Of a DNA stretch of 33,553 nucleotides, positions 1 through 10,646 are shown in pieces (the stretch's first letter is position 1; each line of letters begins with the position of its first letter). The DNA is from Propionibacteriaceae bacterium UBA7704 (GTDB lineage Bacteria; Actinomycetota; Actinomycetes; Propionibacteriales; Propionibacteriaceae), in contig DLGC01000001.1 in assembly GCA_002482525.1 (NCBI GenBank), positions 14,534-48,086 on the forward strand, written 5' to 3'. The notes under the pieces were generated by a model. That model was not told the origin of the DNA. It worked only from the letters and a program-made list of their open reading frames with translations, and did not search any database. The position numbers and the translations under genes are program-made.

Positions 1-380
1 CAGTCCACAAACCAGCTCGCCAGGTTTCGAGACGGACGCTACGCGTCCTCCTCAACCACCCGGGGGAAAGGGCACGAGGCTTCGAGGCAGACGCTGCGCA
101 TGCGCCTCAACCAACCGACGGGAAAGGAAACCGCCCGACCGAACAGCAACCTCCCCCACTCCGGCTGGTTGAGGAGCGAACGAAGAGAGCGTCTCGAAAC
201 CCCCAAGGCAGTCCACAAACCAGCTCGCCAGGTTTCGAGACGGCCCTCCGGGCCTCCTCAACCAGCCGAGGGGAAAGGGCGGCGAGGCTTCGAGACAGAC
301 GCTGCGCATGCGCCTCAACCAGCCGAGGGAAAGGGCGGCGAGGCTTCGAGACAGACGCTACGCGTCCTCCTCAACCAACC
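1..380. repeat. Array of six short interspersed repeats (REP-like)
   Basis: Six copies of one element lie in 380 bases. Forward copies begin GGTTTCGAGAC or GGCTTCGAGRC and end CTCAACCAnCC at about 23-60, 76-116, 231-264, 286-323 and 342-380. One copy is inverted at about 163-204. The ends are constant and the centres vary. Centres are self-complementary or nearly so (for example GACGCTACGCGTC at 351-363, CTGCGCATGCGC at 302-313, GGCCCTCCGGGCC at 242-254), so each copy can fold. The array lies directly 3' of hspR and may act as transcript end or recombination substrate. No protein reading across it is credible. Similar elements are common in intergenic DNA of some actinobacteria; copy number in this genome is unknown. 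Confidence 0.8.
209..243 (+). repeat. 35-bp exact direct repeat of positions 1-35
   Basis: Bases 209-243 repeat bases 1-35 without mismatch. The repeat starts CAGTCCACAAACCAGC and runs into the first bases of an interspersed repeat copy. The duplication therefore includes flanking DNA as well as the element. This suggests local copying or unequal recombination inside the array. Confidence 0.9.
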
Positions 381-395
381 GGAAAAAGGGCTGGC

Positions 396-812
396 TCAGC
401 GCACTGTGATGGCGCGGATTTCACGACGGCGCACACCCAGGTGCACCTGTCCGGACTGGGCTGCGGTGAAGACACGCTTGCCCTCGTCGGTGACTTGCAG
501 CCGTCCAACGATCTCGGTCACGCGGGCGAGTTGTTCGTGCAGGCTCTCCAACTCCGACTCCAGCTCCAGAATCCGGCGGATGCCTTCCAGATTGATGCCC
601 TCGTTCTGCGACAGATGCTGAATGTGACGCAGCTTGGCGATATCACGCAACGAGTAGCGCCGTCCCCGACCGCGGGCCCGTCCGGGCACCACCAGACCGA
701 GGCGGTCATAGCCGCGCAAGGTCTGGGGATGCATATCGGCCAGTTGGGCCGCCACCGAGATCACGAAGATCGGGGCGTCGGCGTCGAACCGCTCCGGTAG
801 GCGTTCACTCAT
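396..812 (-). CDS. hspR: HspR, MerR-family heat-shock repressor
   Basis: A 138-residue protein of the MerR family. The N-terminal winged-helix region (about residues 13-60) carries the HPQTLRGYDRLGLVVPGR stretch typical of HspR. A coiled-coil segment rich in Leu and Glu follows at about 75-105 and would mediate dimerisation. In Streptomyces and Mycobacterium, HspR binds HAIR operators together with DnaK and represses the dnaK operon. It is the last gene of dnaK-grpE-dnaJ-hspR, and its ATG overlaps the dnaJ stop (TGATG), so it is probably translationally coupled. A GTG one codon upstream is an alternative start. The matching operators are present upstream of dnaK (4473-4519), which implies a closed feedback loop. 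Confidence 0.95.
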   Translation of the reverse strand: MSERLPERFDADAPIFVISVAAQLADMHPQTLRGYDRLGLVVPGRARGRGRRYSLRDIAKLRHIQHLSQNEGINLEGIRRILELESELESLHEQLARVTEIVGRLQVTDEGKRVFTAAQSGQVHLGVRRREIRAITVR

Positions 813-1957
813 CACGACCCTCCCAACATCGCAGCGCGCGGATCAGGCTCGGCCACGCTCGCGGCGTAAGCCTGCAAGGCTGCTTGGGCTTGTTCACTCA
901 AGTGTGTCGGAACCTGTACCTCGACGGAGGCCAGCAGATCCCCACTGCCGGTGCGTGTCTTGACGCCACGACCCTTCACGCGGAAGGTGCGCCCATTCGG
1001 GGTACCGGCAGGGATCCGCAGCCGCACCGCACCGTCGTCCAAGGTCGGCACCGAAATGTCTGCACCGAGAGCTGCTTCGACGAAGGTCACCGGGACGGTG
1101 ACGGTCAGATGGTCACCCTTACGCCCGAAGACGGAGTGGGGCCGCACGTGCACCATCACGTAGAGGTCACCGGCCGCGCCGCTATTCTCGCCAGCACCGC
1201 CTTTGCCCTTGATGCGGATGCGCTGGCCGTCGGTGACGCCGGCCGGAATACGAACCTGCATGGTGCGGCGCGACTTGCCGCGACCCGAACCAGCACAGGT
1301 TGGGCACGGATCGGTGACGATCATGCCGCGCCCCCGACACTCCCGACACGGCTCGGAAATCTGGAACATGCCTCCGGAGTTGGAGGTCTGCATTCCTGAG
1401 CCCTGGCAGGCCCGACACACCGTCGGCTGCGTCCCCGGACGCGCGCCCGTGCCGTGACAGGTGTCGCAGGCCACCTCGGACGTGGTCTGCATCGACACCA
1501 TGGCGCCAGCCAGTGCGTCGGCGAAATCGATGGTCACTTCGCCTTCGATATCGGCCCCACGCCGAGGCCCGCGTCCGGAGCGACGCTGAGCGCCGCCGCC
1601 ACCGAACAGGTTGCCGAACAGATCACCCAAGCCGGAGTCACCCGAAGAGTTGAAGTTGGCGAACAGGTCTTCAGGGTTCGCACCGCCTTGACCCCCGCGG
1701 GGGAAGCGGAAGCCACCGGAGCCGAACAGCCGTCGCGCTTCGTCGTACTCCTTGCGCTTCTCGGCATCGGACAGCACCGAGTTGGCCTCGGAGATCTCTT
1801 TGAACTTCTCTTCAGCCTCGGGATTGTGCTTGTTCTGATCCGGGTGGAACTGCCGGGCCAGCTTGCGGAAGGCCTTCTTGATCTCCTCAGGCTTGGCGTC
1901 GGCGGAGACGCCCAGCACCTTGTAGTAGTCCTTTTCGAGCCAATCCTTGGTACTCAT
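812..1957 (-). CDS. dnaJ: Chaperone protein DnaJ (Hsp40)
   Basis: A 381-residue co-chaperone that stimulates the DnaK ATPase and delivers unfolded substrates. The J domain is at residues 9-75 with the HPD motif at 38-40. A Gly/Phe-rich linker runs from about 80 to 130. Four CxxCxGxG zinc motifs start near residues 164, 181, 204 and 218, and all eight cysteines are kept. The C-terminal substrate-binding domains follow, so this is a complete type I DnaJ of normal length. The ATG at 1957 is preceded by a GGGAGG ribosome site. It lies 18 nt after grpE and overlaps hspR by one base. An N-terminal extension (STKDWLEKDYY) before the J domain is typical of actinobacterial DnaJ1. Confidence 0.97.
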   Translation of the reverse strand: MSTKDWLEKDYYKVLGVSADAKPEEIKKAFRKLARQFHPDQNKHNPEAEEKFKEISEANSVLSDAEKRKEYDEARRLFGSGGFRFPRGGQGGANPEDLFANFNSSGDSGLGDLFGNLFGGGGAQRRSGRGPRRGADIEGEVTIDFADALAGAMVSMQTTSEVACDTCHGTGARPGTQPTVCRACQGSGMQTSNSGGMFQISEPCRECRGRGMIVTDPCPTCAGSGRGKSRRTMQVRIPAGVTDGQRIRIKGKGGAGENSGAAGDLYVMVHVRPHSVFGRKGDHLTVTVPVTFVEAALGADISVPTLDDGAVRLRIPAGTPNGRTFRVKGRGVKTRTGSGDLLASVEVQVPTHLSEQAQAALQAYAASVAEPDPRAAMLGGS

Positions 1958-1975
1958 CGCGCCTCCCTTCGATAC

Positions 1976-2592
1976 TCAGGATTCGTCCGGTTCGGCAACC
2001 CCAACGCGGGCGGGACGAATCACACGATCATTCAGCTTCACACCGCGCTGCATCACCGCCGAAACCGTGGGCCCGTCAAGTTCGCCGGCCATCGGCATCT
2101 GCATCAGCGCCTCGTGGATCTGCGGGTCGAACGGATCACCGACCTCCCCAAAGACAGCCAGCCCGTACTTGGCCGACACCTTCTCCAGTTCCTCGGCGAC
2201 CAGTTTGAACCCGCCCACCAACTCCGAGTGCTCGCGAGCGGCCTCAATGCTGTCCAACACCGGAAGCAAGTCCAGCACGACAGCTTCTATTCCGGCAGCC
2301 CGGGACAGGGCCCGATCGCGGTCCACCCGCTTCTTGTAATTGGCATACTCGGCGTGCAGCCGCTGCAAGTCGCCAGTGCGCTCAGCCACCAACTCCTGCA
2401 ACTGCTCCAACTCGCTCTTGGGCTCGACCGGCTCAGATCCGGCCTCTGCCTGGTCGAGCAACTCGGCCAGCGCCTCGTCCATCTCATCAGGGGCCGAGGC
2501 GGGCTCGGACACCGGCTGTGCGCCGGCGTCCTGCCCTTCCTCGACGGGGTCCGCGCCCTCGTCAGGCTCAGGAACCGCTTCGTCGAACTCGC

Positions 2593-2596
<4 letters not shown>
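1976..2596 (-). CDS. grpE: GrpE nucleotide exchange factor
   Basis: A 206-residue GrpE. It has an acidic, disordered N-terminus (residues 1-60, rich in Glu, Asp and Pro). A long coiled coil follows (ELEQLQELVAERTGDLQRLH, then the conserved YANYKKRVDRDR). The C-terminal beta domain includes YGLAVFGEVGDPFDPQIHEA. GrpE releases ADP from DnaK to restart the chaperone cycle. The GTG start overlaps the dnaK stop (GTGA), which points to translational coupling. Confidence 0.96.
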
Positions 2597-4440
<1,844 letters not shown>

Positions 4441-4472
4441 GGGGTTACCTCCAGTTAGTTCGTGGTACGCGG

Positions 4473-4491
4473 TTGAGCCTAGCACGCTCAA
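4473..4491 (-). promoter_or_regulatory. HAIR-like HspR operator, start-proximal
   Basis: Perfect inverted repeat TTGAGC-N7-GCTCAA, 33 bases upstream of the dnaK ATG. The arm length and 7-base spacer match the HspR-associated inverted repeat (consensus CTTGAGT-N7-ACTCAAG), with one changed base in each arm. It lies 27 bp centre to centre from a second copy. Confidence 0.75.
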
Positions 4492-4498
4492 TCCACAA

Positions 4499-4519
4499 GT
4501 TGAGTACACCAGACTCAAC
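4499..4519 (-). promoter_or_regulatory. HAIR HspR operator, start-distal
   Basis: Perfect inverted repeat GTTGAGT-N7-ACTCAAC, which differs from the HAIR consensus only at the outermost base of each arm. On the minus strand a possible promoter, TTGAGT-17 nt-TGGATT, would use the left arm as its -35 box, so a bound repressor would block polymerase. The promoter call is tentative; the operator call is strong. Confidence 0.85.
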
Positions 4520-4555
4520 TCCGCCACACACGGGGGTATTCCCACCTGACACCCC

Positions 4556-4629
4556 CTTCGACAAGCTCAGGGAGCGGAGCCGGCTGAAGGTCACCACACC
4601 CCCGATCCCGCCGGCTGAGCCTGACGAAG
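4556..4629. repeat. Pair of inverted 15-bp repeat elements
   Basis: The 15-mer CTTCGACAAGCTCAG at 4556-4570 recurs in inverted orientation at 4615-4629 as CTGAGCCTGACGAAG. The two match at 13 of 15 bases. They sit between the divergent dnaK operon and zwf. This is a different family from the array at 1-380. A related 15-mer occurs inside the cupin gene at 22387-22401. No gene is seen in the gap 4520-4743. Confidence 0.6.
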
Positions 4630-4743
4630 CCCGTAAACATCCACAGGCATCGAAATACCCACAGGGCTTGAGGACTGTAATCGAGCCTGGCAGCGTTGAG
4701 GCCAGTGATGCACACTCACCCCTCTCAGGAAGGTCAACGACCG

Positions 4744-6150
<1,407 letters not shown>

Positions 6151-6151
6151 C

Positions 6152-7165
6152 ATGCAGTTGGGAATGGTCGGCCTGGGCCGAATGGGAGCCAACCTGGTGC
6201 GTCGGCTGATGCGCGAAGGCCATGAATGCGTGGTCTTCGACGTGAATCCGGAGGCGGCCAAGGGCCTGGCCGCCGAAGGCGCGATTGCCGCCGATTCGCT
6301 GGCTGACCTCGCTGCGAAGCTGGATGCCCCGCGTGCGGTGTGGGTGATGGTGCCCTCGGGTCAGATCACCACCGACACGGTCAACGCTGTTGCCGCGCAA
6401 CTCCAGCCCGGTGACACCGTCATCGACGGGGGCAACTCCCACTACCACGAGGACATCGCACGCGCTGAGGTACTCGCCCCCCAAGGCATCGGCTACCTCG
6501 ACGTCGGCACCTCCGGTGGGGTGTGGGGTTTGGAGCGGGGTTACTCGCTGATGATCGGCGGACCGGATGAGGACTTCGAGCGACTGCGTCCCATCTGGGA
6601 GACGATCGCACCGGGGGTGGCGGCCAACACCCGCACGCCAGGACGCGAGGGCGAGCCCACCGATGCCGAGCACGGCTTCTTGCACTGTGGCCCGGTCGGC
6701 GCCGGTCACTTGGTGAAGATGGTTCACAACGGCATCGAGTACGGCCTGATGGCCGCCTACGCCGAAGGCTTAAACCTGCTGGCCAATGCCGGTGCCGGTG
6801 CCCATACCCGCGATGCCGACGCCGAAACCGCGCCACTGGAGCACCCGGAGTACTACCGCTACGACCTCAATCTGGCCGAAGTCGCCGAGGTGTGGCGGCG
6901 CGGCTCGGTGGTGCAGTCGTGGCTGCTCGATCTCACCGCCGCAGCCTTGGTCGAAGACCCGAAGCTGGACGCCTTCGGCGGGCGGGTATCGGACTCCGGC
7001 GAAGGCCGCTGGACCGCAGAGGCCGCGATTCAATTGGGCGTTCCGGCACCGACGCTGGCCGCGGCGATCTTCTCCCGCTTTGCCAGCCAAGGCCAGTCCA
7101 CCTTCGAGCACAAGATGCTCTCGGCCATGCGCAAGCAGTTTGGTGGCCACGACGAGAAGAAGTAG
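6152..7165 (+). CDS. gnd: 6-phosphogluconate dehydrogenase, short form, probably NAD-preferring
   Basis: A 337-residue decarboxylating dehydrogenase that makes ribulose 5-phosphate, CO2 and reduced cofactor. The dinucleotide motif is GLGRMG at residues 7-12. Strand beta-2 ends in FDVNPEA; an acidic residue there favours NAD over NADP, unlike the NRT of the long NADP form. Substrate motifs DGGNSHYHED and KMVHNGIEYG (catalytic Lys and Asn) are intact. The length fits the short Gnd2/GndA form. A strong AGAAGGAG site ends 7 nt before the ATG, inside the zwf 3' end. The zwf1-gnd2 adjacency is also found in mycobacteria (Rv1121-Rv1122). Confidence 0.93.
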   Translation: MQLGMVGLGRMGANLVRRLMREGHECVVFDVNPEAAKGLAAEGAIAADSLADLAAKLDAPRAVWVMVPSGQITTDTVNAVAAQLQPGDTVIDGGNSHYHEDIARAEVLAPQGIGYLDVGTSGGVWGLERGYSLMIGGPDEDFERLRPIWETIAPGVAANTRTPGREGEPTDAEHGFLHCGPVGAGHLVKMVHNGIEYGLMAAYAEGLNLLANAGAGAHTRDADAETAPLEHPEYYRYDLNLAEVAEVWRRGSVVQSWLLDLTAAALVEDPKLDAFGGRVSDSGEGRWTAEAAIQLGVPAPTLAAAIFSRFASQGQSTFEHKMLSAMRKQFGGHDEKK

Positions 7166-7600
7166 GCGCCGACCGTCACCTTCGGCGATGAAGTGAAGGT
7201 CACCGCCAACGAACGGGCATCCGACAACGCCGACAAGGTTGGACACATCGGAGGAATCGGCTCCGCCGAAAGCACCGGTGTCAGCGACGCCGGGGACCTT
7301 CGACGACGGACGCCCCCGGCGTCGTTCAAGGAGTCGGGACTGACGCCAGAGCAGGTACCGACGGCTTCAGCGAGCGAGCCCCGCCGAAGAACTCCTACTC
7401 GTTCAGCACGGCGTGCAGGTGAGCCCAGCACCGCAAAGGGCAACGACTGCTTGCCCAATTCACTCGCCTGGACCCGGCGGGCAACCTCGGATCGGACAGT
7501 GGTCGACCGGAAAAGTCAGCCGAGGACGGATCTACTGTCGTAGCGGTGAGGCCAACCACCACGCGGAGTGGTTTCCCCGTTCAGCACAAGGCCAGCGACA
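7166..7600. other. 435-base intergenic region, possible decayed coding remnant
   Basis: No convincing gene. Directly after the gnd stop, one frame reads PTVTFGDEVKVTANERAS and, further on, ESTGV. This recalls the start of small KOW-like proteins of the GDRVRV...TGV type, but the frame then turns into low-complexity Arg/Pro/Ser sequence. It is at best a remnant. A 10-bp hairpin (7286-7323) lies inside. Confidence 0.35.
7286..7323 (+). terminator. Hairpin, possible terminator after zwf-gnd
   Basis: Perfect 10-bp stem GACGCCGGGG / CCCCGGCGTC around an 18-base loop, 120 bases after the gnd stop. It has no T-run, so intrinsic termination is uncertain. Confidence 0.4.
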
Positions 7601-8275
7601 ATGGGCCGCATGAGTGTGGTGGTATTCGACATGGACGGCACGTTGACCGACACCGAGGCGGTGTGGGACGAGGTGCGTCGTGGCCTGGCCGCCGCTGACG
7701 GCCGACCCTGGCCCGACGGCGCCACCCGGGCGATGATGGGCATGTCGACCCAGGAATGGTCGACCTATCTCAGCGAGGTCGTGGGACTCACCGGTGACGC
7801 TGAGGACAGTGCGGCCAGAACGATCACTGGACTGTTGGAGCGCTTCGGTGAGGGCCGCATGCCGGAGTTGCCCGGTGCCGCGGCGGCGGTTCGTCGGCTG
7901 GCGACCCGCTGGCGACTGGGCTTGGCGAGTTCGTCGCCGAGGGTGTTGATCGATGCCGGAATGGAGCAGCTTCAGATCAACGATCTGATCGAGGTCAGCC
8001 TGTCTACCGAAGAGTTGAACGGCGCGGGAAAGCCGGCCCCTGATGTCTACCTCGAAGTGTGCCGCCGGCTGGGTGCCGATCCGCAGCACAGCGTGGCCGT
8101 TGAAGACTCCATCAATGGGATCGGCGCGGCCCTCGCCGCAGGCATGGTCGTGGTCGCCGTTCCTCCGCACTTCCACCCCCCGCCTGCTGACGTGCTCGCC
8201 GGGGCTGATGCTGTGCTCGACAGTCTCGATGAGTTGACCGTTGAGTTGGTCGAGGGATTACTGGCCAACCGCTGA
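7601..8275 (+). CDS. HAD-superfamily phosphatase/phosphomutase (subfamily IA)
   Basis: A 224-residue haloacid-dehalogenase-type hydrolase. Motif I is VVFDMDGTLTD with nucleophile and acid/base Asp near the N-terminus. Motif II is ASSSP, motif III the Lys in GAGKPAPDVY, and motif IV VEDSINGIGAA. An alpha-helical cap of the beta-phosphoglucomutase/Gph type lies between motifs I and II. The substrate is a small phosphorylated metabolite, possibly a sugar phosphate; the sequence does not say which. The ATG at 7601 has AAGG 9 nt upstream; the ATG at 7610 is an alternative start. It stands alone after the pentose phosphate genes. Confidence 0.88.
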   Translation: MGRMSVVVFDMDGTLTDTEAVWDEVRRGLAAADGRPWPDGATRAMMGMSTQEWSTYLSEVVGLTGDAEDSAARTITGLLERFGEGRMPELPGAAAAVRRLATRWRLGLASSSPRVLIDAGMEQLQINDLIEVSLSTEELNGAGKPAPDVYLEVCRRLGADPQHSVAVEDSINGIGAALAAGMVVVAVPPHFHPPPADVLAGADAVLDSLDELTVELVEGLLANR

Positions 8276-8572
8276 GCGAGAGTCCAGGTCTGGAAGGCGG
8301 GGATCTCCTATGGCTTCGCCGGCACCTGCCGAGATTCGAGCACCCGCCACCTCTTTCGATGCGCAAGAAGTTCGACGAGCAGCGGGGAGTCCGCGACCCG
8401 GGCGACGTCGCCACGGCCAGGCCGTATCGCTGCGGGAGTCCGAACTGAGGTCTCAGCAGTGCGAATCGGAGTTCATCGCTGTGTCCGAAATCTGAATGCA
8501 GATCGCGATCCTGGCCCGCGGCGCAGCACCGCAGCCCATTGTGGATGCAGCTTTGTGCCACGTTGGGAACGC
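8276..8572. other. Convergent intergenic region, nothing recognised
   Basis: 297 bases between the convergent HAD phosphatase and the P-type ATPase. One short frame from the ATG at 8310 encodes 61 residues with no recognisable motif and no clear ribosome site. No clear terminator was seen. Confidence 0.5.
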
Positions 8573-10486
8573 TCAGCCACGGTCGGCGAGCGCAGGCGTG
8601 ACGGCCTCGCCCTGTGCTGCAGGTGGCTGACCCAGTTGCGGGGCGAGCGCGCGTTCACCCGCACCGGGCCGTACGGCGCGTAGTGCAGCCAAGATGGCGG
8701 CCAGATCAACAAACTCCTGCAGGGTGGCGCCGACGATGGCCGGCAGCAGACCCCACGCCGCGATGACCATCAGCACAACGCTGATGGCGATGCCGAGCCA
8801 GATTGCCTGCAGCGCTACCCGAACCGTGCGTTGAGCGATGGCGATGCTGGTGGCGACCCGGCTGAGATCGTCGAGCATGATCACCACATCGGCCGACTCA
8901 CTGGCAGCGGTGGCACCCCTGGCCCCCATGGCGATACCGATGTCGGCAGCAGCCAGCACCGGCGCATCGTTGACCCCGTCCCCCACCATGGCCACCGGCC
9001 GCAGCGGCAAGTCGGTCATGCAGGAAACCTTGTCGGCCGGCAGCAATCCGGCTCGGACATCGTCGATCCCGACCTGCTCGGCGACGTGGCGCCCGGTGGC
9101 TTCGGTGTCTCCGGTCAACATCGCCACGCTGCGGACACCGAGGTGGTGCAGCGCTGCCAGCGTGGCCGAGGCATGCGAGCGAACCTCGTCAGCCAGCAGC
9201 ACCCGGCCCACTGGTCCGTCCTCGGTGCCGACATAGATGGCAATGTGGCCTGGCGGCACATCACCTGCTGGCGGGACGTGCCCGGTCACCGATCTCACAT
9301 GCTCGGCTTTGCCGACTGCGGTACGTCGTCCAAGAATCAATGCGGTCATTCCGGCCGCGGTCGCCTCCTCCACCTGGGTGGCTTCCGGGACGCTGATCCC
9401 GCGCTCGTCAGCGGCATTGACGATAGTGGTGGCCAACACGTGCGCCGAGAACGTCTCGGCCGCCGCCGCGACGGCGAGCACCTCGTCGGCGCTGAACCCG
9501 GGTGCCGGTTCGATCACATCGACGATCGGCTGGCCGCGGGTGATGGTGCCGGTCTTGTCGAAAGCGACAGTGCGCACCCGCGACAGTGCCTCCATGACCG
9601 CACCGGATTTCACGATCACTCCGCTGCTGGCGGCCCGACTCATCCCGGCGAGGAAGGCCACCGGCGCTGCGATCAACAGCGGACAGGGTGTGGCAACCAC
9701 CAGCACCTCGGCGAATCGGACCGGATCACCCGACAGCCACCAGGCCACGGCGGCGATAGCCAAGGAGACAATGGTGAACGGCACTGCGTACCGGTCAGCC
9801 AGGCGCACCATCGGTGACTTGGTTTCGGCAGCGGCCTGCACCAGATCGATGATCTGCTGATACTGGCTGTCCTTGGCTGAGGCTTCCGCCCGAATCAAGG
9901 CCACCACCTGCTGGCTCACCGTCCCGGACAAGACGAGGTCTCCGGGTTGGTGTTCTACCGGCAGCGATTCGCCGGTCAGCGAGGACTCATCAAACCAACA
10001 GGCCTCGCCTTCCAGCGTGCCGTCGACCGGCACAACCTCACCAGGGCGCACGAGGAGGACATCACCGATTTCCACCTCACTGATCGGAACCTCGACGAAG
10101 GTGCCATCTCCGGACGCCCGGCGCGCGCAGCGCGGCGCCCTCTCCAACAATGCCGATATTTCTCGGTGGGCTCTCGACGTCGCATAATCTTCCAGCGCGC
10201 CACCACCAGAGAGCATCAACACGACAATGAGCGCCGCCCAATGATCGCCCACGAGCACGGTCGCCGTGATCGCGATTACCGCCAAAACGTCCAATCCGAA
10301 GGCACCGCGACGCAAATCTCGAATCATGTGTCCGGCCTGCCACATGGCGATGGTCAACGCATAGGCACTGACCAGCCATCCGCAGAGAACCGGTTGTCCC
10401 GCCGCCAAAACGATCAAGCCGACGGCGCCGACGGCGAGGGTCGCGGCGACCATCGGGTAGCGGCGCATCCATTCAAGGATCCTCAC
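8573..10486 (-). CDS. P1B-5-type heavy-metal P-type ATPase (candidate Fe/Ni exporter)
   Basis: A 637-residue membrane ATPase. TGES is at 171-174 (actuator), TPCPL at 266-270 (metal-binding membrane helix), DKTGT at 310-314 (phosphorylated Asp) and GDGVNDAPVL in the P domain. The next-to-last helix region carries QEFVD at 590-594. TPCP plus QExxD is the signature of the P1B-5 group, whose studied member is the rhizobial Ni/Fe ATPase Nia. The usual SxHPLA motif of the nucleotide domain reads SAHVLA here. There is no N-terminal HMA domain and no C-terminal hemerythrin domain; the tail after the last helix is about 35 residues. The GTG at 10486 has GAGGG 8 nt upstream and was preferred over a TTG at 10522. 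Two iron-box-like sites lie upstream. Iron is the inferred substrate; nickel remains possible. Confidence 0.9.
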   Translation of the reverse strand: MRILEWMRRYPMVAATLAVGAVGLIVLAAGQPVLCGWLVSAYALTIAMWQAGHMIRDLRRGAFGLDVLAVIAITATVLVGDHWAALIVVLMLSGGGALEDYATSRAHREISALLERAPRCARRASGDGTFVEVPISEVEIGDVLLVRPGEVVPVDGTLEGEACWFDESSLTGESLPVEHQPGDLVLSGTVSQQVVALIRAEASAKDSQYQQIIDLVQAAAETKSPMVRLADRYAVPFTIVSLAIAAVAWWLSGDPVRFAEVLVVATPCPLLIAAPVAFLAGMSRAASSGVIVKSGAVMEALSRVRTVAFDKTGTITRGQPIVDVIEPAPGFSADEVLAVAAAAETFSAHVLATTIVNAADERGISVPEATQVEEATAAGMTALILGRRTAVGKAEHVRSVTGHVPPAGDVPPGHIAIYVGTEDGPVGRVLLADEVRSHASATLAALHHLGVRSVAMLTGDTEATGRHVAEQVGIDDVRAGLLPADKVSCMTDLPLRPVAMVGDGVNDAPVLAAADIGIAMGARGATAASESADVVIMLDDLSRVATSIAIAQRTVRVALQAIWLGIAISVVLMVIAAWGLLPAIVGATLQEFVDLAAILAALRAVRPGAGERALAPQLGQPPAAQGEAVTPALADRG

Positions 10487-10523
10487 AGAGATAACCCTCG
10501 CGGAAAGGCCACGACACTTCAAC

Positions 10524-10542
10524 CAAAGATTGCCTCACCTAA
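10524..10542 (-). promoter_or_regulatory. DtxR/IdeR-like iron box, start-proximal
   Basis: Read on the minus strand the site is TTAGGTGAGGCAATCTTTG. It keeps TTAGGT and AGGC of the DtxR/IdeR consensus (TTAGGTTAGGCTAACCTAA), about 13 of 19 positions. The left half is near perfect and the right half degenerate. It lies 38 bases upstream of the ATPase start. Confidence 0.6.
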
Positions 10543-10553
10543 ACAGCAGATTA

Positions 10554-10572
10554 TTAGGCTTGCCTTGCCTTT
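10554..10572. promoter_or_regulatory. DtxR/IdeR-like iron box, start-distal
   Basis: TTAGGCTTGCCTTGCCTTT on the plus strand; the minus strand reads AAAGGCAAGGCAAGCCTAA. About 13 of 19 positions fit the iron-box consensus, with TTAGG and CCT in register. It sits in an AT-rich patch 12 bases from the other box, with a possible -10 (TAATAAT) next to it. Either box alone would be weak; the pair in front of a metal ATPase is more convincing. Confidence 0.6.
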
Positions 10573-10646
10573 GCCTTTTCCGATTTATTGCCGTATCCAA
10601 TACCTGGACCGCGGCCACTAGAGAGGCCTGGCGCGGCGCTCCGACG

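Noticed and set aside
8310..8495. 61-codon frame between the HAD phosphatase and the ATPase
   Set aside because: No motif, no clear ribosome site, and Arg/Ser-rich composition typical of random GC-rich frames.
8831..9817. 328-codon plus-strand frame opposite the P-type ATPase
   Set aside because: Low-complexity His/Gly/Asp-rich translation without domains; a shadow of the ATPase gene.
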